A stretch of DNA of 46,081 nt. It comes from Enterovibrio norvegicus DSM 15893 (lineage in GTDB: Bacteria > Pseudomonadota > Gammaproteobacteria > Enterobacterales > Vibrionaceae). The stretch is from assembly GCF_900115495.1 (NCBI RefSeq), contig NZ_FOWR01000041.1:1-46081 (forward strand). Reading direction: 5' to 3'. Position 1 is the first letter of the stretch. Each line of letters starts with the position of its first letter. Shown here in pieces: positions 30,198 through 38,270 of this stretch. A program made the translations under genes and the position numbers. The notes beneath the pieces were generated by a model, which saw nothing but the letters and a program-made list of their open reading frames with translations, searched no databases and was not told where the DNA came from.

Positions 30198-31478
30198 CTA
30201 CATCTTGGCAAACATCATCTTGTCGTAAGCCGCCACAGATTTTTTGAAATCGGTCATTTCACTGCGTGATACAGAAGTGGCCATCGGGATTTTCGCCGTC
30301 ATTGGGTTAACCGCACGACCACGGATCAGCAGTTCATAGTGAATGTGAGGCCCGGTGACACGACCACTACGTCCTGATAAGGCGATACGCTGACCACGCG
30401 TCACGCGTTGGCCTTTACGCACCAAAATTTTACTGTTGTGCAGGTAACGTGTTCGGAATTGGTTCCCGTGATCCACAACAATGTATTTACCCGCGTAAGG
30501 GTGATTTCTCACCATAACAATCACACCATCCCCTGTCGACACCACCGGCGTACCAGTTGGTACGGCAAAGTCAGTACCGTTGTGCGGAGATACGCGCCCC
30601 GTCACAGGGTGCTTACGTTTCGGATTAAAGCTCGAACTGATACGTTTTTTGCTTACCGTCGGATAGCGCTGGAAAGCACGCTGCAAGCTATTACCGCTCT
30701 TATCGTAGTAATTTCCGTCTGTGTGCAAATACGCCGTGATCGGCGCGCCACGACGTTCAATACGTATGGCTTGAATTTCTCGTTGACCACTCGGCACACC
30801 GTCAACAAATTGCTCAGCGCGAACCACTTCAAAGCGATCACCTGCGCGCAAGTCTCGCGAGAAGTTGATTTTGTCTTTGAGCAGGTTGGTAACGGTCTCC
30901 ACGTCGTTGTAACTTAGCCCAGCTTTTCGCGCTGAAACAGAGAAACTGCCTTTGATATCGCCCGCGGAGACGGTTTGCACCCACTCGCCAGGAATATCAA
31001 TTTCGTTAAACACGAACGTACCGTCATCTTCTCGCTGGTACATCACTTTCGATGCGACGTTAAATTCCAGTTCGAGCTTGTCGAGATGCTTCGCGGAACC
31101 ATCAACCCAAAAACGCAAAATATCCCCTGGTTGAAGGGTATCAATGCGCAGATGGTTAAGGTCGGTTTCCATCAAATTAAGCAAATCGCTATAAGGAATG
31201 CCTAACTTCATGAAAATCTGGCTAAGGCTATCACCGGATTGAATGGTGTATTCATAATCTGGGAGCGCCAGTTTTTCAATCACGGCAGTGTCAGTCACTG
31301 CCACATCATTCGCGGGAAAAGAGGGAAGCAAAGAATTCGAAATCGTTAAGGGGATGATTCGAGACGTGTCCGAGCTTAAGAAATTGACGGACACGGCGAC
31401 CGTCACAAGTGACAATCCCATTAAGCCAAGCATCGATTTAGACAACTTACTCATCGTCTTGGTTTTCTTTTCGTACAT
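30198..31478 (-). CDS. M23-family murein DD-endopeptidase (MepM/Shy type)
   Basis: A zinc endopeptidase that cuts peptide cross-links so that new murein can be inserted. I take the ATG at 31478 (426 residues; GAGAAG ribosome site) over a TTG at 31493. After a membrane anchor or uncleaved signal (about 15-38) come a LysM-like/OapA segment (YTIQSGDSLSQIFMKLGI) and a C-terminal LytM domain. Its ligands are His299 and Asp303 (HNGTDFAVPTG) and the HxH pair His378/His380 (GPHIHYELL). E. coli MepM and V. cholerae ShyA have this layout; which Shy paralogue this is cannot be decided here. It is divergent from trhP. Confidence 0.93.
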   Translation of the reverse strand: MYEKKTKTMSKLSKSMLGLMGLSLVTVAVSVNFLSSDTSRIIPLTISNSLLPSFPANDVAVTDTAVIEKLALPDYEYTIQSGDSLSQIFMKLGIPYSDLLNLMETDLNHLRIDTLQPGDILRFWVDGSAKHLDKLELEFNVASKVMYQREDDGTFVFNEIDIPGEWVQTVSAGDIKGSFSVSARKAGLSYNDVETVTNLLKDKINFSRDLRAGDRFEVVRAEQFVDGVPSGQREIQAIRIERRGAPITAYLHTDGNYYDKSGNSLQRAFQRYPTVSKKRISSSFNPKRKHPVTGRVSPHNGTDFAVPTGTPVVSTGDGVIVMVRNHPYAGKYIVVDHGNQFRTRYLHNSKILVRKGQRVTRGQRIALSGRSGRVTGPHIHYELLIRGRAVNPMTAKIPMATSVSRSEMTDFKKSVAAYDKMMFAKM

Positions 31479-31770
31479 TAAACGACTTCTCAATTACGCA
31501 GTATTTATTCATCACGACCTGACAAGAGTATAGACACACGCCGCGTGTTTCAATTTATCGCCATCCATTACTGGCAATTAACACCAAGCTATTCCGTCAT
31601 TTTATGCGCACACTTCGCATAAACCCTTGGGCTGTAAGAATGACATTATTTTCTTCAAAAGGTTTCCAGAATCGAACTGGCTATGTTAACAAGATCACAG
31701 TAAAATCGCCGCTCCTTCGCATCAGCGTCTGATGCGCCTGACTTACACTCAGAAATAAGAAGCATTGAAT

Positions 31771-33162
31771 ATGTTTGTTCCAGAACTTCTCTCGCCTGCT
31801 GGCAGCTTAAAAAACATGCGTTATGCGTTTGCTTACGGTGCAGATGCGGTTTATGCAGGCCAACCACGTTACAGCCTTCGCGTGCGTAACAATGAGTTTA
31901 ACCATGAGAATCTTCAAATCGGCATCGATGAAGCCCACGCATTGGGTAAGAAGTTCTATGTGGTGTGCAATATCCAACCGCACAACTCGAAGCTAAAAAC
32001 CTTTATCCGCGATCTAAAGCCTGTTGTTGATATGGGCCCAGATGCGCTGATCATGTCAGACCCAGGTTTGATCATGATGGTTCGCGAAGCGTTCCCAGAA
32101 ATGGTGATTCACTTGTCTGTTCAAGCGAATGCCGTTAACTGGGCGACGGTGAAGTTCTGGCAAACTCAAGGCATTGAGCGCGTAATCCTTTCGCGTGAAC
32201 TGTCTTTAGAAGAAATCGAAGAAGTACGCAAAGAAGTGCCAGAAATGGAGATTGAGATCTTCGTTCATGGTGCACTTTGCATGGCGTACTCAGGCCGCTG
32301 TTTGCTCTCTGGTTACATCAACAAACGTGACCCTAACCAAGGTACTTGTACTAACGCATGCCGTTGGGAATACAAAGCAGAGAAAGCGCAAGAAGACGAA
32401 ACGGGTCAAATCGTTGAAGTGCAAGATGCCGTACAAGTTCAAGACGTTGAAGAACGTCCTGACAACACGCTGGGTCTTGGTAAACCAACCGACGAAGTGG
32501 TACTGCTGAGCGAAGCACATCGCCCAGAAGAGAAAATGGCAGCATTTGAAGACGAGCACGGCACTTACATCATGAACTCAAAAGATCTTCGCGCTATCCA
32601 GCACGTTGACCGTTTGACGAAGATGGGCGTTCACTCGCTGAAAATCGAAGGCCGTACGAAGTCTTTCTACTACTGCGCACGCACTGCGCAAGTATACCGT
32701 AAGGCGATCGATGACGCGGTAGCAGGTAAGCCGTTTGATGAAACCTTGATGAGCACGCTAGAAAGTTTGGCGCACCGCGGTTACACCGAAGGTTTCCTTC
32801 GTCGTCACAATCACAGCGAATACCAAAACTACGACTACGGCTACTCGGTTTCAGACGCGCAGCAGTTTGTTGGTGAATTTACGGGTAAACGCCGCGGTGA
32901 TTTGGCTGAAATCGAAGTGAAAAACAAGTTTGTTGTGGGTGATTCACTGGAAGTGATGACACCAAAAGGCAACGTGACCTTCACGCTAGAAACGATGGAA
33001 AACCGCAAGAGCGAAATCATCGACGACGCGAAAGGTAACGGACACTTTGTGTTCATCCCAGTGCCTTCGGATATGGATCTTTCTTTCGGTCTATTAATGC
33101 GCAACTTGGTAGATGGGACAAATACCCGCAACCCGGTTACTGCTCAAACTGTGAGCGCGTAA
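31771..33162 (+). CDS. trhP: tRNA 5-hydroxyuridine synthesis protein TrhP (YegQ, U32 family)
   Basis: A U32 peptidase-like protein that in E. coli hydroxylates wobble U34 of certain tRNAs (ho5U, precursor of cmo5U), in a pathway that uses prephenate and iron-sulfur cluster functions. From the ATG at 31771 it has 463 residues; the frame extends to a TTG at 31765. The U32 signature EIFVHGALCMAYSGRC is intact, and further cysteines follow in GTCTNACRW. The N-terminus ELLSPAGSLKNMRYAFAYGADAVYAG is typical of YegQ. A YfhL-type ferredoxin gene begins 3 bases after its stop, and a terminator follows that gene. Confidence 0.93.
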   Translation: MFVPELLSPAGSLKNMRYAFAYGADAVYAGQPRYSLRVRNNEFNHENLQIGIDEAHALGKKFYVVCNIQPHNSKLKTFIRDLKPVVDMGPDALIMSDPGLIMMVREAFPEMVIHLSVQANAVNWATVKFWQTQGIERVILSRELSLEEIEEVRKEVPEMEIEIFVHGALCMAYSGRCLLSGYINKRDPNQGTCTNACRWEYKAEKAQEDETGQIVEVQDAVQVQDVEERPDNTLGLGKPTDEVVLLSEAHRPEEKMAAFEDEHGTYIMNSKDLRAIQHVDRLTKMGVHSLKIEGRTKSFYYCARTAQVYRKAIDDAVAGKPFDETLMSTLESLAHRGYTEGFLRRHNHSEYQNYDYGYSVSDAQQFVGEFTGKRRGDLAEIEVKNKFVVGDSLEVMTPKGNVTFTLETMENRKSEIIDDAKGNGHFVFIPVPSDMDLSFGLLMRNLVDGTNTRNPVTAQTVSA

Positions 33163-33165
33163 TAT

Positions 33166-33420
33166 ATGGCACTGCTGATCACCGAGAAGTGCATTAACTG
33201 CGACATGTGCGATCCAGAGTGCCCGAACGAAGCCATTACGTTCGGGGCTGAGATCTACGAAATCGATCCAGACAAATGCACGGAATGCGTGGGTCACTAT
33301 GAAAAGCCAACGTGCCAGTCGGTTTGCCCTATCACGAACTGCATCATTATCGATCCAGAACATCGTGAAACGAACGATGAACTCTTAGAGAAATTCGTTA
33401 CCCTTCAGGGTCTAGCATAA
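33166..33420 (+). CDS. yfhL: YfhL-family 2[4Fe-4S] ferredoxin
   Basis: A small 84-residue electron carrier or cluster-bearing protein. The first cluster ligands are Cys9, Cys12, Cys15 and Cys19 (CINCDMCDPECP). The second set is Cys38, Cys41, Cys50 and Cys54 with the widened CX2CX8CX3C spacing that is the mark of YfhL-type and Allochromatium-type ferredoxins. It lies 3 bases downstream of trhP and shares its terminator, so the two are almost certainly co-transcribed. A role in supplying electrons or clusters for TrhP is an inference from this pairing. Confidence 0.93.
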   Translation: MALLITEKCINCDMCDPECPNEAITFGAEIYEIDPDKCTECVGHYEKPTCQSVCPITNCIIIDPEHRETNDELLEKFVTLQGLA

Positions 33421-33421
33421 G

Positions 33422-33445
33422 AAAAGCGCCGAAAGGCGCTTTTTT
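33422..33445. terminator. Terminator after yfhL, shared with mepA
   Basis: AAAAGCGCC, loop GAAA, GGCGCTTTTTT: a 9-pair stem with a GNRA-type tetraloop, directly after the yfhL stop and 29 bases from the converging mepA stop. Confidence 0.9.
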
Positions 33446-33473
33446 ATTGTCTGCGGCAATGTGTGGTATCACA

Positions 33474-34310
33474 TCACTGACGGAGTACCACCAAGCACTG
33501 CTCTGGTTTGATTTTTACCCGTTTTTTTTTCGTCGTCTTCACGACTTTTTTCTGTTCATCTTTGGGTTTTGGTCGCCAACTTATGAGTTCACTGCCACAG
33601 CCATCCCCTTGCGGGGGCGTTGCTTGATCAACACAAGAAGCACTTCCGTCAGGGCAGCGAAGTCGAACATGCATATGATAATGATGTCCCCACCACGGCC
33701 TGACTTTTTGTAGCCATGTCCTGTCCTCCCATGTCATTTCGCACAAGGTTTCTTTAATGACTGGGTGAACAAAGATGCGAGCGACTTCCGGCTCCGAGGC
33801 TGCTACTTGGAAAAGAACGGCATGTTCCTGAAGCCAATTATCTCGACGCAACGAATAGGATTTTAAATCAACCATGCTGATTGCTGTCGGTTTTTCAACG
33901 ATACTTTTCTTGAGCCTTTCCGGCGCAAAGCTCAGCCAGATATCTGCATCAAGACCGGTTTGATGGCTGGAATGCCCGCTGGTGAAATTCCCCCCACGAG
34001 GCATTGAAATATCGGCAATCAATAAGTCATCCAGACCGAACCCTTTCGTTTTCCCCGCGAGTTTCGTCAGATAGGCAATCATATCTGGGTGACCATAGTA
34101 TCGATTCCTTGATGGACGAATAACTTGATACCCTTCACCCACCAGCGGCATGGCTTCTCCACCTTGAAGACACCCATTGGCATAACTGCCTATCGATTGC
34201 TCTTGGCCATTTGACGGCAGACCCGCTCGCTCCCATGGATTTGCCAATGCCATGGTTATACCCAAAAAGAATAAAGCAAACAGAAAAAGCATGAATAAGG
34301 TTTTCTTCAT
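33474..34310 (-). CDS. mepA: Penicillin-insensitive murein endopeptidase MepA
   Basis: A periplasmic zinc LAS-family peptidase that cuts D-Ala-meso-DAP cross-links. The 278 residues start with a signal peptide (about 1-23, hydrophobic LFMLFLFALFFLGITMALA). Zinc and catalytic residues are in GHSSHQTGLDADIW (His113, His116, Asp123) and in the downstream WWGHHYHMHVRLRCP, as in E. coli MepA. Paired cysteines (CLQG, CEMTW, RCPDGSASC, CGSEL) fit the disulfides of the family. The gene stands alone, converging on trhP-yfhL, and is separated from the TonB receptor by a terminator. Confidence 0.96.
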   Translation of the reverse strand: MKKTLFMLFLFALFFLGITMALANPWERAGLPSNGQEQSIGSYANGCLQGGEAMPLVGEGYQVIRPSRNRYYGHPDMIAYLTKLAGKTKGFGLDDLLIADISMPRGGNFTSGHSSHQTGLDADIWLSFAPERLKKSIVEKPTAISMVDLKSYSLRRDNWLQEHAVLFQVAASEPEVARIFVHPVIKETLCEMTWEDRTWLQKVRPWWGHHYHMHVRLRCPDGSASCVDQATPPQGDGCGSELISWRPKPKDEQKKVVKTTKKKRVKIKPEQCLVVLRQ

Positions 34311-34420
34311 CTCACCCCCACAAGAAAGCGTTTCTCTCCGATCTTAGCAGGCTAGACTCGCGCAAGTGACAATAGGTTACTCAAAGAGCAGAGCAAATAA
34401 GGTATTTGTAATCAAAATCA

Positions 34421-34447
34421 AAAAGGAGAAGCTCAGCTTCTCCTTTT
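34421..34447 (-). terminator. Terminator of the TonB-dependent receptor gene
   Basis: On the minus strand, a perfect 12-pair stem (AAAAGGAGAAGC, 3-base loop, GCTTCTCCTTTT) is followed by TTGATTTT. It lies 65 bases beyond the receptor stop and before mepA. Confidence 0.85.
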
Positions 34448-34477
34448 GTAGATATTCACTCATACCCAAAGACATGA

Positions 34478-34505
34478 GGTAAGAGGAACGTTCGTTCCTC
34501 TTACC
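34478..34505 (-). repeat. Perfect hairpin just after the TonB receptor stop
   Basis: GGTAAGAGGAAC, 4-base loop, GTTCCTCTTACC: a perfect 12-pair inverted repeat that begins 8 bases after the receptor stop. No T tract follows on the minus strand, so it precedes the proper terminator as a first of two hairpins. It may protect the transcript 3' end. Confidence 0.7.
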
Positions 34506-34512
34506 ATTGACA

Positions 34513-36453
34513 TTAGAAGCCCCAGTTAACACCCAACTTAATGTTGCGTCCTTGTTCAAACGGGCCGTTGTAGTCTTCACTCAAGCTCGCTTGATCTCGG
34601 TAAGCTTTGTCAAACACGTTCTTCACCGACGCTGTCAACGCGAGATCTTCTCCGCTGATTGGCATCCACTGTGCGTACAAATCGTGTACGCCATAACCCG
34701 ATTTTTCATCTGTTCCGTCAGGCACATCCGTCAGACGATCAACAAAACGACCAGTCCAGCCAAACTCCAAGTCATCCGTCGCAAAGTAGTTAACCGTAGT
34801 AACAAGCGTATCGCCCGTTGCCGTGCCTATGTTCATATTGCCATCGTTCAAAGGCACACCATTTAACTCTGGCTCTGCTCGGCTGTAACTGATGGTCGCC
34901 GCAACACTTTCCAACTGATAACCCGCTGAAACAGTAAAGCCTTGGTTGTCTACAGTACCGATGTTTTCATAAACACTGCTATCGCGTCCGATGACATCTT
35001 CAATTTTACTGTCAAAAGCTGTTGCTGAAAGGTACCCGTTGTTGAAGTTCCAGTTGATCGTCAGCTCAGTATTTTTCGCCTTCTCACCCTTACGATCGTT
35101 GGCGCTATAGACGTAATCCAACAGCCACAATTCACTCACTTGAGGGCCACGGAACGCTTCTGCATAGCCAAGGATAACGTTCACATCTTCAGTGATGAAG
35201 TACGTTGCTGCGACATTGGGGCTGAACCCGCTGTCTGAAATGTCAGAGCCTTCAGTGCGAGAATCGCCATCACGCAGATCTTCATCCAACGCATAACGGT
35301 CATAACGCGCACCTGCACTGAGCAACAATGACTGTGTAGCTTTATAATCACCTTGGAGATAAGCACCTGTCTGATCGCCTTTATCAACAAAGGTCTGGTT
35401 TCCACCGCTGAACGTTGATTCATCTTTGCGGAAATCGATACCGTAAATCAATGTTAACTTATCGAGCGTAGACGTATTTCGAATATCGCCACCGATAGAT
35501 TCAGTATTACCAATATAGGTACCAAATCGAGGGTCATCGAAGCGCTCTAGCTTCAGGTCGGTGTAATAGAACGTCGTGTCTAAATTTAACCAATGACTGT
35601 CTGAAGCTAAAAGGTAGTTGAGCGTGGCAGTATCGCGGTAAGTACTCTGTGCAAGAGGGTAGTTTCCAGGATTTCCTCTTCTTTCAAAATACCCCATGTG
35701 AGGACGCGCATAGCGGGTTGCGTCATCTTCTTTGCGCTCGTAACTAAAGGTAAGTGTCTGAGAATCTGTTAGTTCACCAACAATCTTCGCGAAACCAAAC
35801 TTGTTACGGAAACCTGTGTATTCAGCCGTATCACCGTTCCCGTCTTCATAATCATCTTGGTCCGTATAGCCCAACGACGCCAACACAGTGACTTTGTCGC
35901 TCAATGCGCCGTAACCTGTCGCAGTTGTTTTAAAGCCATCAGTATTGTCGGAATAGGTGGTTTTAACACGGCCACCAAATTGATCACCGGCCTCGATTAG
36001 CTTTCGAGGATCCTTGGTTTTCATTTTGATGGCGCCACCTAAGGCACCCGCACCATCAGTCGCACGTCCTGCACCTGCTGAGACGTCAACTTGCTCAAGT
36101 AACTCAGGCTCAATAAACAAGCTACCTTGATGGTGGAATAACGAGCCAGCTTGAACAGCACCATCGATGGTGACATTCAGCATGGTGTCTTCAAGACCAC
36201 GCACATACACTTTCTGCGAATAGTCTGTTCCCCCACCGACCGAGACTTCGGAACTTGTGCGGAATATGTCGTTGAGATCGCTCGCTTGGCTTTTCTCAAG
36301 CTGGCTAGCATCAATCGTGACGTCTGCGGCTTGGAGAGGGTTACCAGTAACAACGACGGTTTCGTCAGTATTTGCGATGGCTACATGACTGAAAAGTGCA
36401 GTACATACAGCAATATTGAGCGGGGATATTTTGAAGCTACTTCCTTGGAACAT
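34513..36453 (-). CDS. TonB-dependent outer-membrane receptor, probably for petrobactin-type ferric siderophore
   Basis: A 646-residue ligand-gated outer-membrane channel. It has a signal peptide (about 1-27), a TonB box (DETVVVTG, about 30-37), a plug domain with VYVRGLEDTMLNVTIDGAVQ and GAGRATDGAGALGGAIKMKTKD, and a 22-strand-type beta barrel ending in Phe (GVNWGF), as outer-membrane barrels do. It lies downstream of the siderophore operon on the same strand, with a strong Fur box at 36477-36498, 24 bases before the start. Substrate specificity cannot be read from the sequence; ferric petrobactin is inferred from the neighbouring asb genes. Heme or another siderophore is the main alternative. 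Confidence 0.85.
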   Translation of the reverse strand: MFQGSSFKISPLNIAVCTALFSHVAIANTDETVVVTGNPLQAADVTIDASQLEKSQASDLNDIFRTSSEVSVGGGTDYSQKVYVRGLEDTMLNVTIDGAVQAGSLFHHQGSLFIEPELLEQVDVSAGAGRATDGAGALGGAIKMKTKDPRKLIEAGDQFGGRVKTTYSDNTDGFKTTATGYGALSDKVTVLASLGYTDQDDYEDGNGDTAEYTGFRNKFGFAKIVGELTDSQTLTFSYERKEDDATRYARPHMGYFERRGNPGNYPLAQSTYRDTATLNYLLASDSHWLNLDTTFYYTDLKLERFDDPRFGTYIGNTESIGGDIRNTSTLDKLTLIYGIDFRKDESTFSGGNQTFVDKGDQTGAYLQGDYKATQSLLLSAGARYDRYALDEDLRDGDSRTEGSDISDSGFSPNVAATYFITEDVNVILGYAEAFRGPQVSELWLLDYVYSANDRKGEKAKNTELTINWNFNNGYLSATAFDSKIEDVIGRDSSVYENIGTVDNQGFTVSAGYQLESVAATISYSRAEPELNGVPLNDGNMNIGTATGDTLVTTVNYFATDDLEFGWTGRFVDRLTDVPDGTDEKSGYGVHDLYAQWMPISGEDLALTASVKNVFDKAYRDQASLSEDYNGPFEQGRNIKLGVNWGF

Positions 36454-36476
36454 CTTTGTACTTCCGTGATGATAAC

Positions 36477-36498
36477 GATAATGATTTTCATTATTATC
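36477..36498. promoter_or_regulatory. Fur box upstream of the TonB receptor
   Basis: GATAATGATTTTCATTATT (36477-36495) matches the 19-base Fur consensus at 16 of 19 positions, and the pattern continues to TATC. A partly overlapping GATGATAACGATAATG lies immediately upstream, so more than one Fur dimer may bind. It is 24 bases before the receptor ATG. Confidence 0.85.
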
Positions 36499-36590
36499 AA
36501 AAAGAAGTGCTGTTCTGTAAACGCATTTTACAACTGTTACAAAACCATAAAGCTATGATTTTAAATGATTTAAATTAATCTCACTATAAA

Positions 36591-37325
36591 TCATGAAAAA
36601 CAATACCCTACACCATGCGCCGTTTGTAAACGCTCTGCATCCATTCCTGCTGCCACGAGCTTCTTACGCACTCGGCTCAAATGCATGTCTAGACTTCGGT
36701 CGTACTTTTGGAACTCTCGAGAAAGAACCCGTTGATACAAATAGTCTTTACTCAGGATCTGATGTTGCTGAACCACCAATGTCCAAAGCAATTTAAATTG
36801 AATGGGAGTGACTGAAATAACTTGCCCATCAAAGGTCACGATCTGCTGCTTTTTATCCATGGCGAGTTGATCAACGATCATTAGAGAATGATGGAACGGC
36901 ATGGGCTGTTGTCCCGTTCTTCTTAAGATCGCCGCCGTTCGACAAACAATTTCACTGAAAGGTTGTAGGCGCGTGATGTAGTCATCCGCGCCGTAGAGGA
37001 AGCTGTTAATACAAGTAAGCTGGCAGTATGTTTTTGCTAATAAAACAATCGGAACTGATGTCTTGTGACGCAGTTGTTTGAGTAAGTTATGACCTTTCAT
37101 TTCAGGAAGCGATGTCGATAACATCACGAGTTCAACTGCAAGTTGATCATGCAGTGCTAACGCTTCCTCGGATGATAAACACCAGCGAGCCATAAAGCCT
37201 TTGCGTTGAAGTTGATCGACAAGCACTTGTCCGTACTTTTTATCAGGCTCAACAACCAGCAAAATATTTCCATGCTGTGCTCCTCGTGCATTCATTACTT
37301 CACTCACATCTTTTTTTGAGCCCAT
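36591..37325 (-). CDS. OmpR/CpxR-type response regulator with a degenerate receiver
   Basis: 244 residues: a receiver-like domain (about 20-135) and a winged-helix DNA-binding domain (about 145-243) with DRSLDMHLSRVRKKL, the segment that in CpxR-type regulators forms part of the recognition region. The phospho-acceptor Asp is replaced by Ser70 (VELVMLSTSLPEMKG), the first acidic-pocket residue by Val (LLVVEPDKK), the conserved Thr by Ala (VPIVLLAKTY) and the conserved Lys by Arg119 (GADDYITRL). Normal phosphotransfer is therefore unlikely. It lies 113 bases after asbF and 137 before the receptor start, has a Fur-box-like sequence at its promoter and no partner kinase nearby. A role in siderophore control is inferred. 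Confidence 0.85.
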   Translation of the reverse strand: MGSKKDVSEVMNARGAQHGNILLVVEPDKKYGQVLVDQLQRKGFMARWCLSSEEALALHDQLAVELVMLSTSLPEMKGHNLLKQLRHKTSVPIVLLAKTYCQLTCINSFLYGADDYITRLQPFSEIVCRTAAILRRTGQQPMPFHHSLMIVDQLAMDKKQQIVTFDGQVISVTPIQFKLLWTLVVQQHQILSKDYLYQRVLSREFQKYDRSLDMHLSRVRKKLVAAGMDAERLQTAHGVGYCFS

Positions 37326-37330
37326 TAAAT

Positions 37331-37349
37331 GCGATCGATTATCAATATC
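37331..37349. promoter_or_regulatory. Fur-box-like sequence upstream of the regulator
   Basis: On the minus strand GATATTGATAATCGATCGC matches the Fur consensus at 14 of 19 positions. It ends 6 bases before the ATG of the degenerate response regulator. The left half is strong and the right half weak, so this is a moderate call. Confidence 0.5.
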
Positions 37350-37438
37350 ATTACGTTTTATAAAAGCCTATCACCTCACATATAGGATCCATGTCACATA
37401 AATAGGGTCTAATTAGTTGGGCGACACATTCATTTTGA

Positions 37439-38269
37439 TTATGAATGCATTCGAATGTGCCGTTGAACGGAATCGAGCGCAGCTTTATCCCCCAATAGCG
37501 TTTGCTTAACGTCATTGCCAAACCATTCCAACGAGGCCGTTGCATGATCGTTTTTCAACACTTCGGGGAGAAATCGATGGTAATCCATCGCTCCTTCTAA
37601 CAGAGGCACCATGCCATAACGACAGCCTACGGGTGAGTAAACATTGTCTGGTGAAAATACGTTTAACTGATCTCTCGAACGTACATTTTTCAAATGGTAG
37701 TGCCCGATGCAATGCGCCACGCGCCGATGGAAAGCAACAGGGTCTTCTCCCGCTTCCCACACATGCAAGGTATCAAAGTTCAGTTTCAATGCCGGATGGT
37801 TAACTTCTTCCAGCAACTGAATAATGGAGTTCGGAGTATCCGCTAAGGTTCCAGGGTGCGTTTCGACAAGCACATCCAGCCCTAAATCGGCCGCATAACA
37901 ACAGATTTTATGTAGGCGGTGTGTCATTGTCTTTCGCTGCTTAACATCAACGAGCTGACTCGCCTGATGCCCTGCAAAAGTGCGGACTTTTGACGTTTCC
38001 CAGTAATTCGCTAGACGACAGATATGCTGACACTTTTCTTCTGCATCTCGCGCATCTCCCACAATGGGGAGATAGTCACTGAGCATTGAAATAGACAACC
38101 CCATATCCTTGATCCACTTAGCATCATATTGAGGCTGCGTTTCTAACCCACGCGCATGAACCCCCCAAAGCTCTATACCTTGAAAGTCATGACACCTCGC
38201 CCACTCTGCGATGTTCTCTAAAGAAACCAGATGATGTCGAAACGAGATCGTACAAATAGACAACTGCAT
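37439..38269 (-). CDS. asbF: 3-dehydroshikimate dehydratase AsbF (3,4-dihydroxybenzoate synthesis)
   Basis: Converts 3-dehydroshikimate to 3,4-dihydroxybenzoate, the catechol of petrobactin. The 276 residues form a xylose-isomerase-like TIM barrel. The N-terminus LSICTISFRHHLVS and the phrases GIELWGVHA, RTFAG, HYHLKN and ASLEWFG closely resemble Bacillus anthracis AsbF as I recall it. Metal ligands are Glu136 (VETHPG), Asp166 (NFDTLHVW), His192 (HYH) and Glu248 (LEWF), matching Glu142, Asp172, His198 and Glu253 of the Bacillus enzyme, with Lys194 also kept. It starts one base after the asbDE stop and is the last gene of the operon. It is the gene that most clearly identifies the pathway. Confidence 0.92.
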   Translation of the reverse strand: MQLSICTISFRHHLVSLENIAEWARCHDFQGIELWGVHARGLETQPQYDAKWIKDMGLSISMLSDYLPIVGDARDAEEKCQHICRLANYWETSKVRTFAGHQASQLVDVKQRKTMTHRLHKICCYAADLGLDVLVETHPGTLADTPNSIIQLLEEVNHPALKLNFDTLHVWEAGEDPVAFHRRVAHCIGHYHLKNVRSRDQLNVFSPDNVYSPVGCRYGMVPLLEGAMDYHRFLPEVLKNDHATASLEWFGNDVKQTLLGDKAALDSVQRHIRMHS

Positions 38270-38270
38270 A

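Noticed and set aside
36151-36558. 135-residue plus-strand open frame over the Fur box and the 5' part of the TonB receptor gene
   Set aside because: Antisense to the receptor signal and plug region, with no motif; the Fur box explains the conserved DNA.
37350-37438. Weak CCTAT/ATAGG inverted repeat after asbF
   Set aside because: Only 5 pairs with a long loop and no T tract; not convincing as a terminator, so read-through from asbF to the regulator remains possible.
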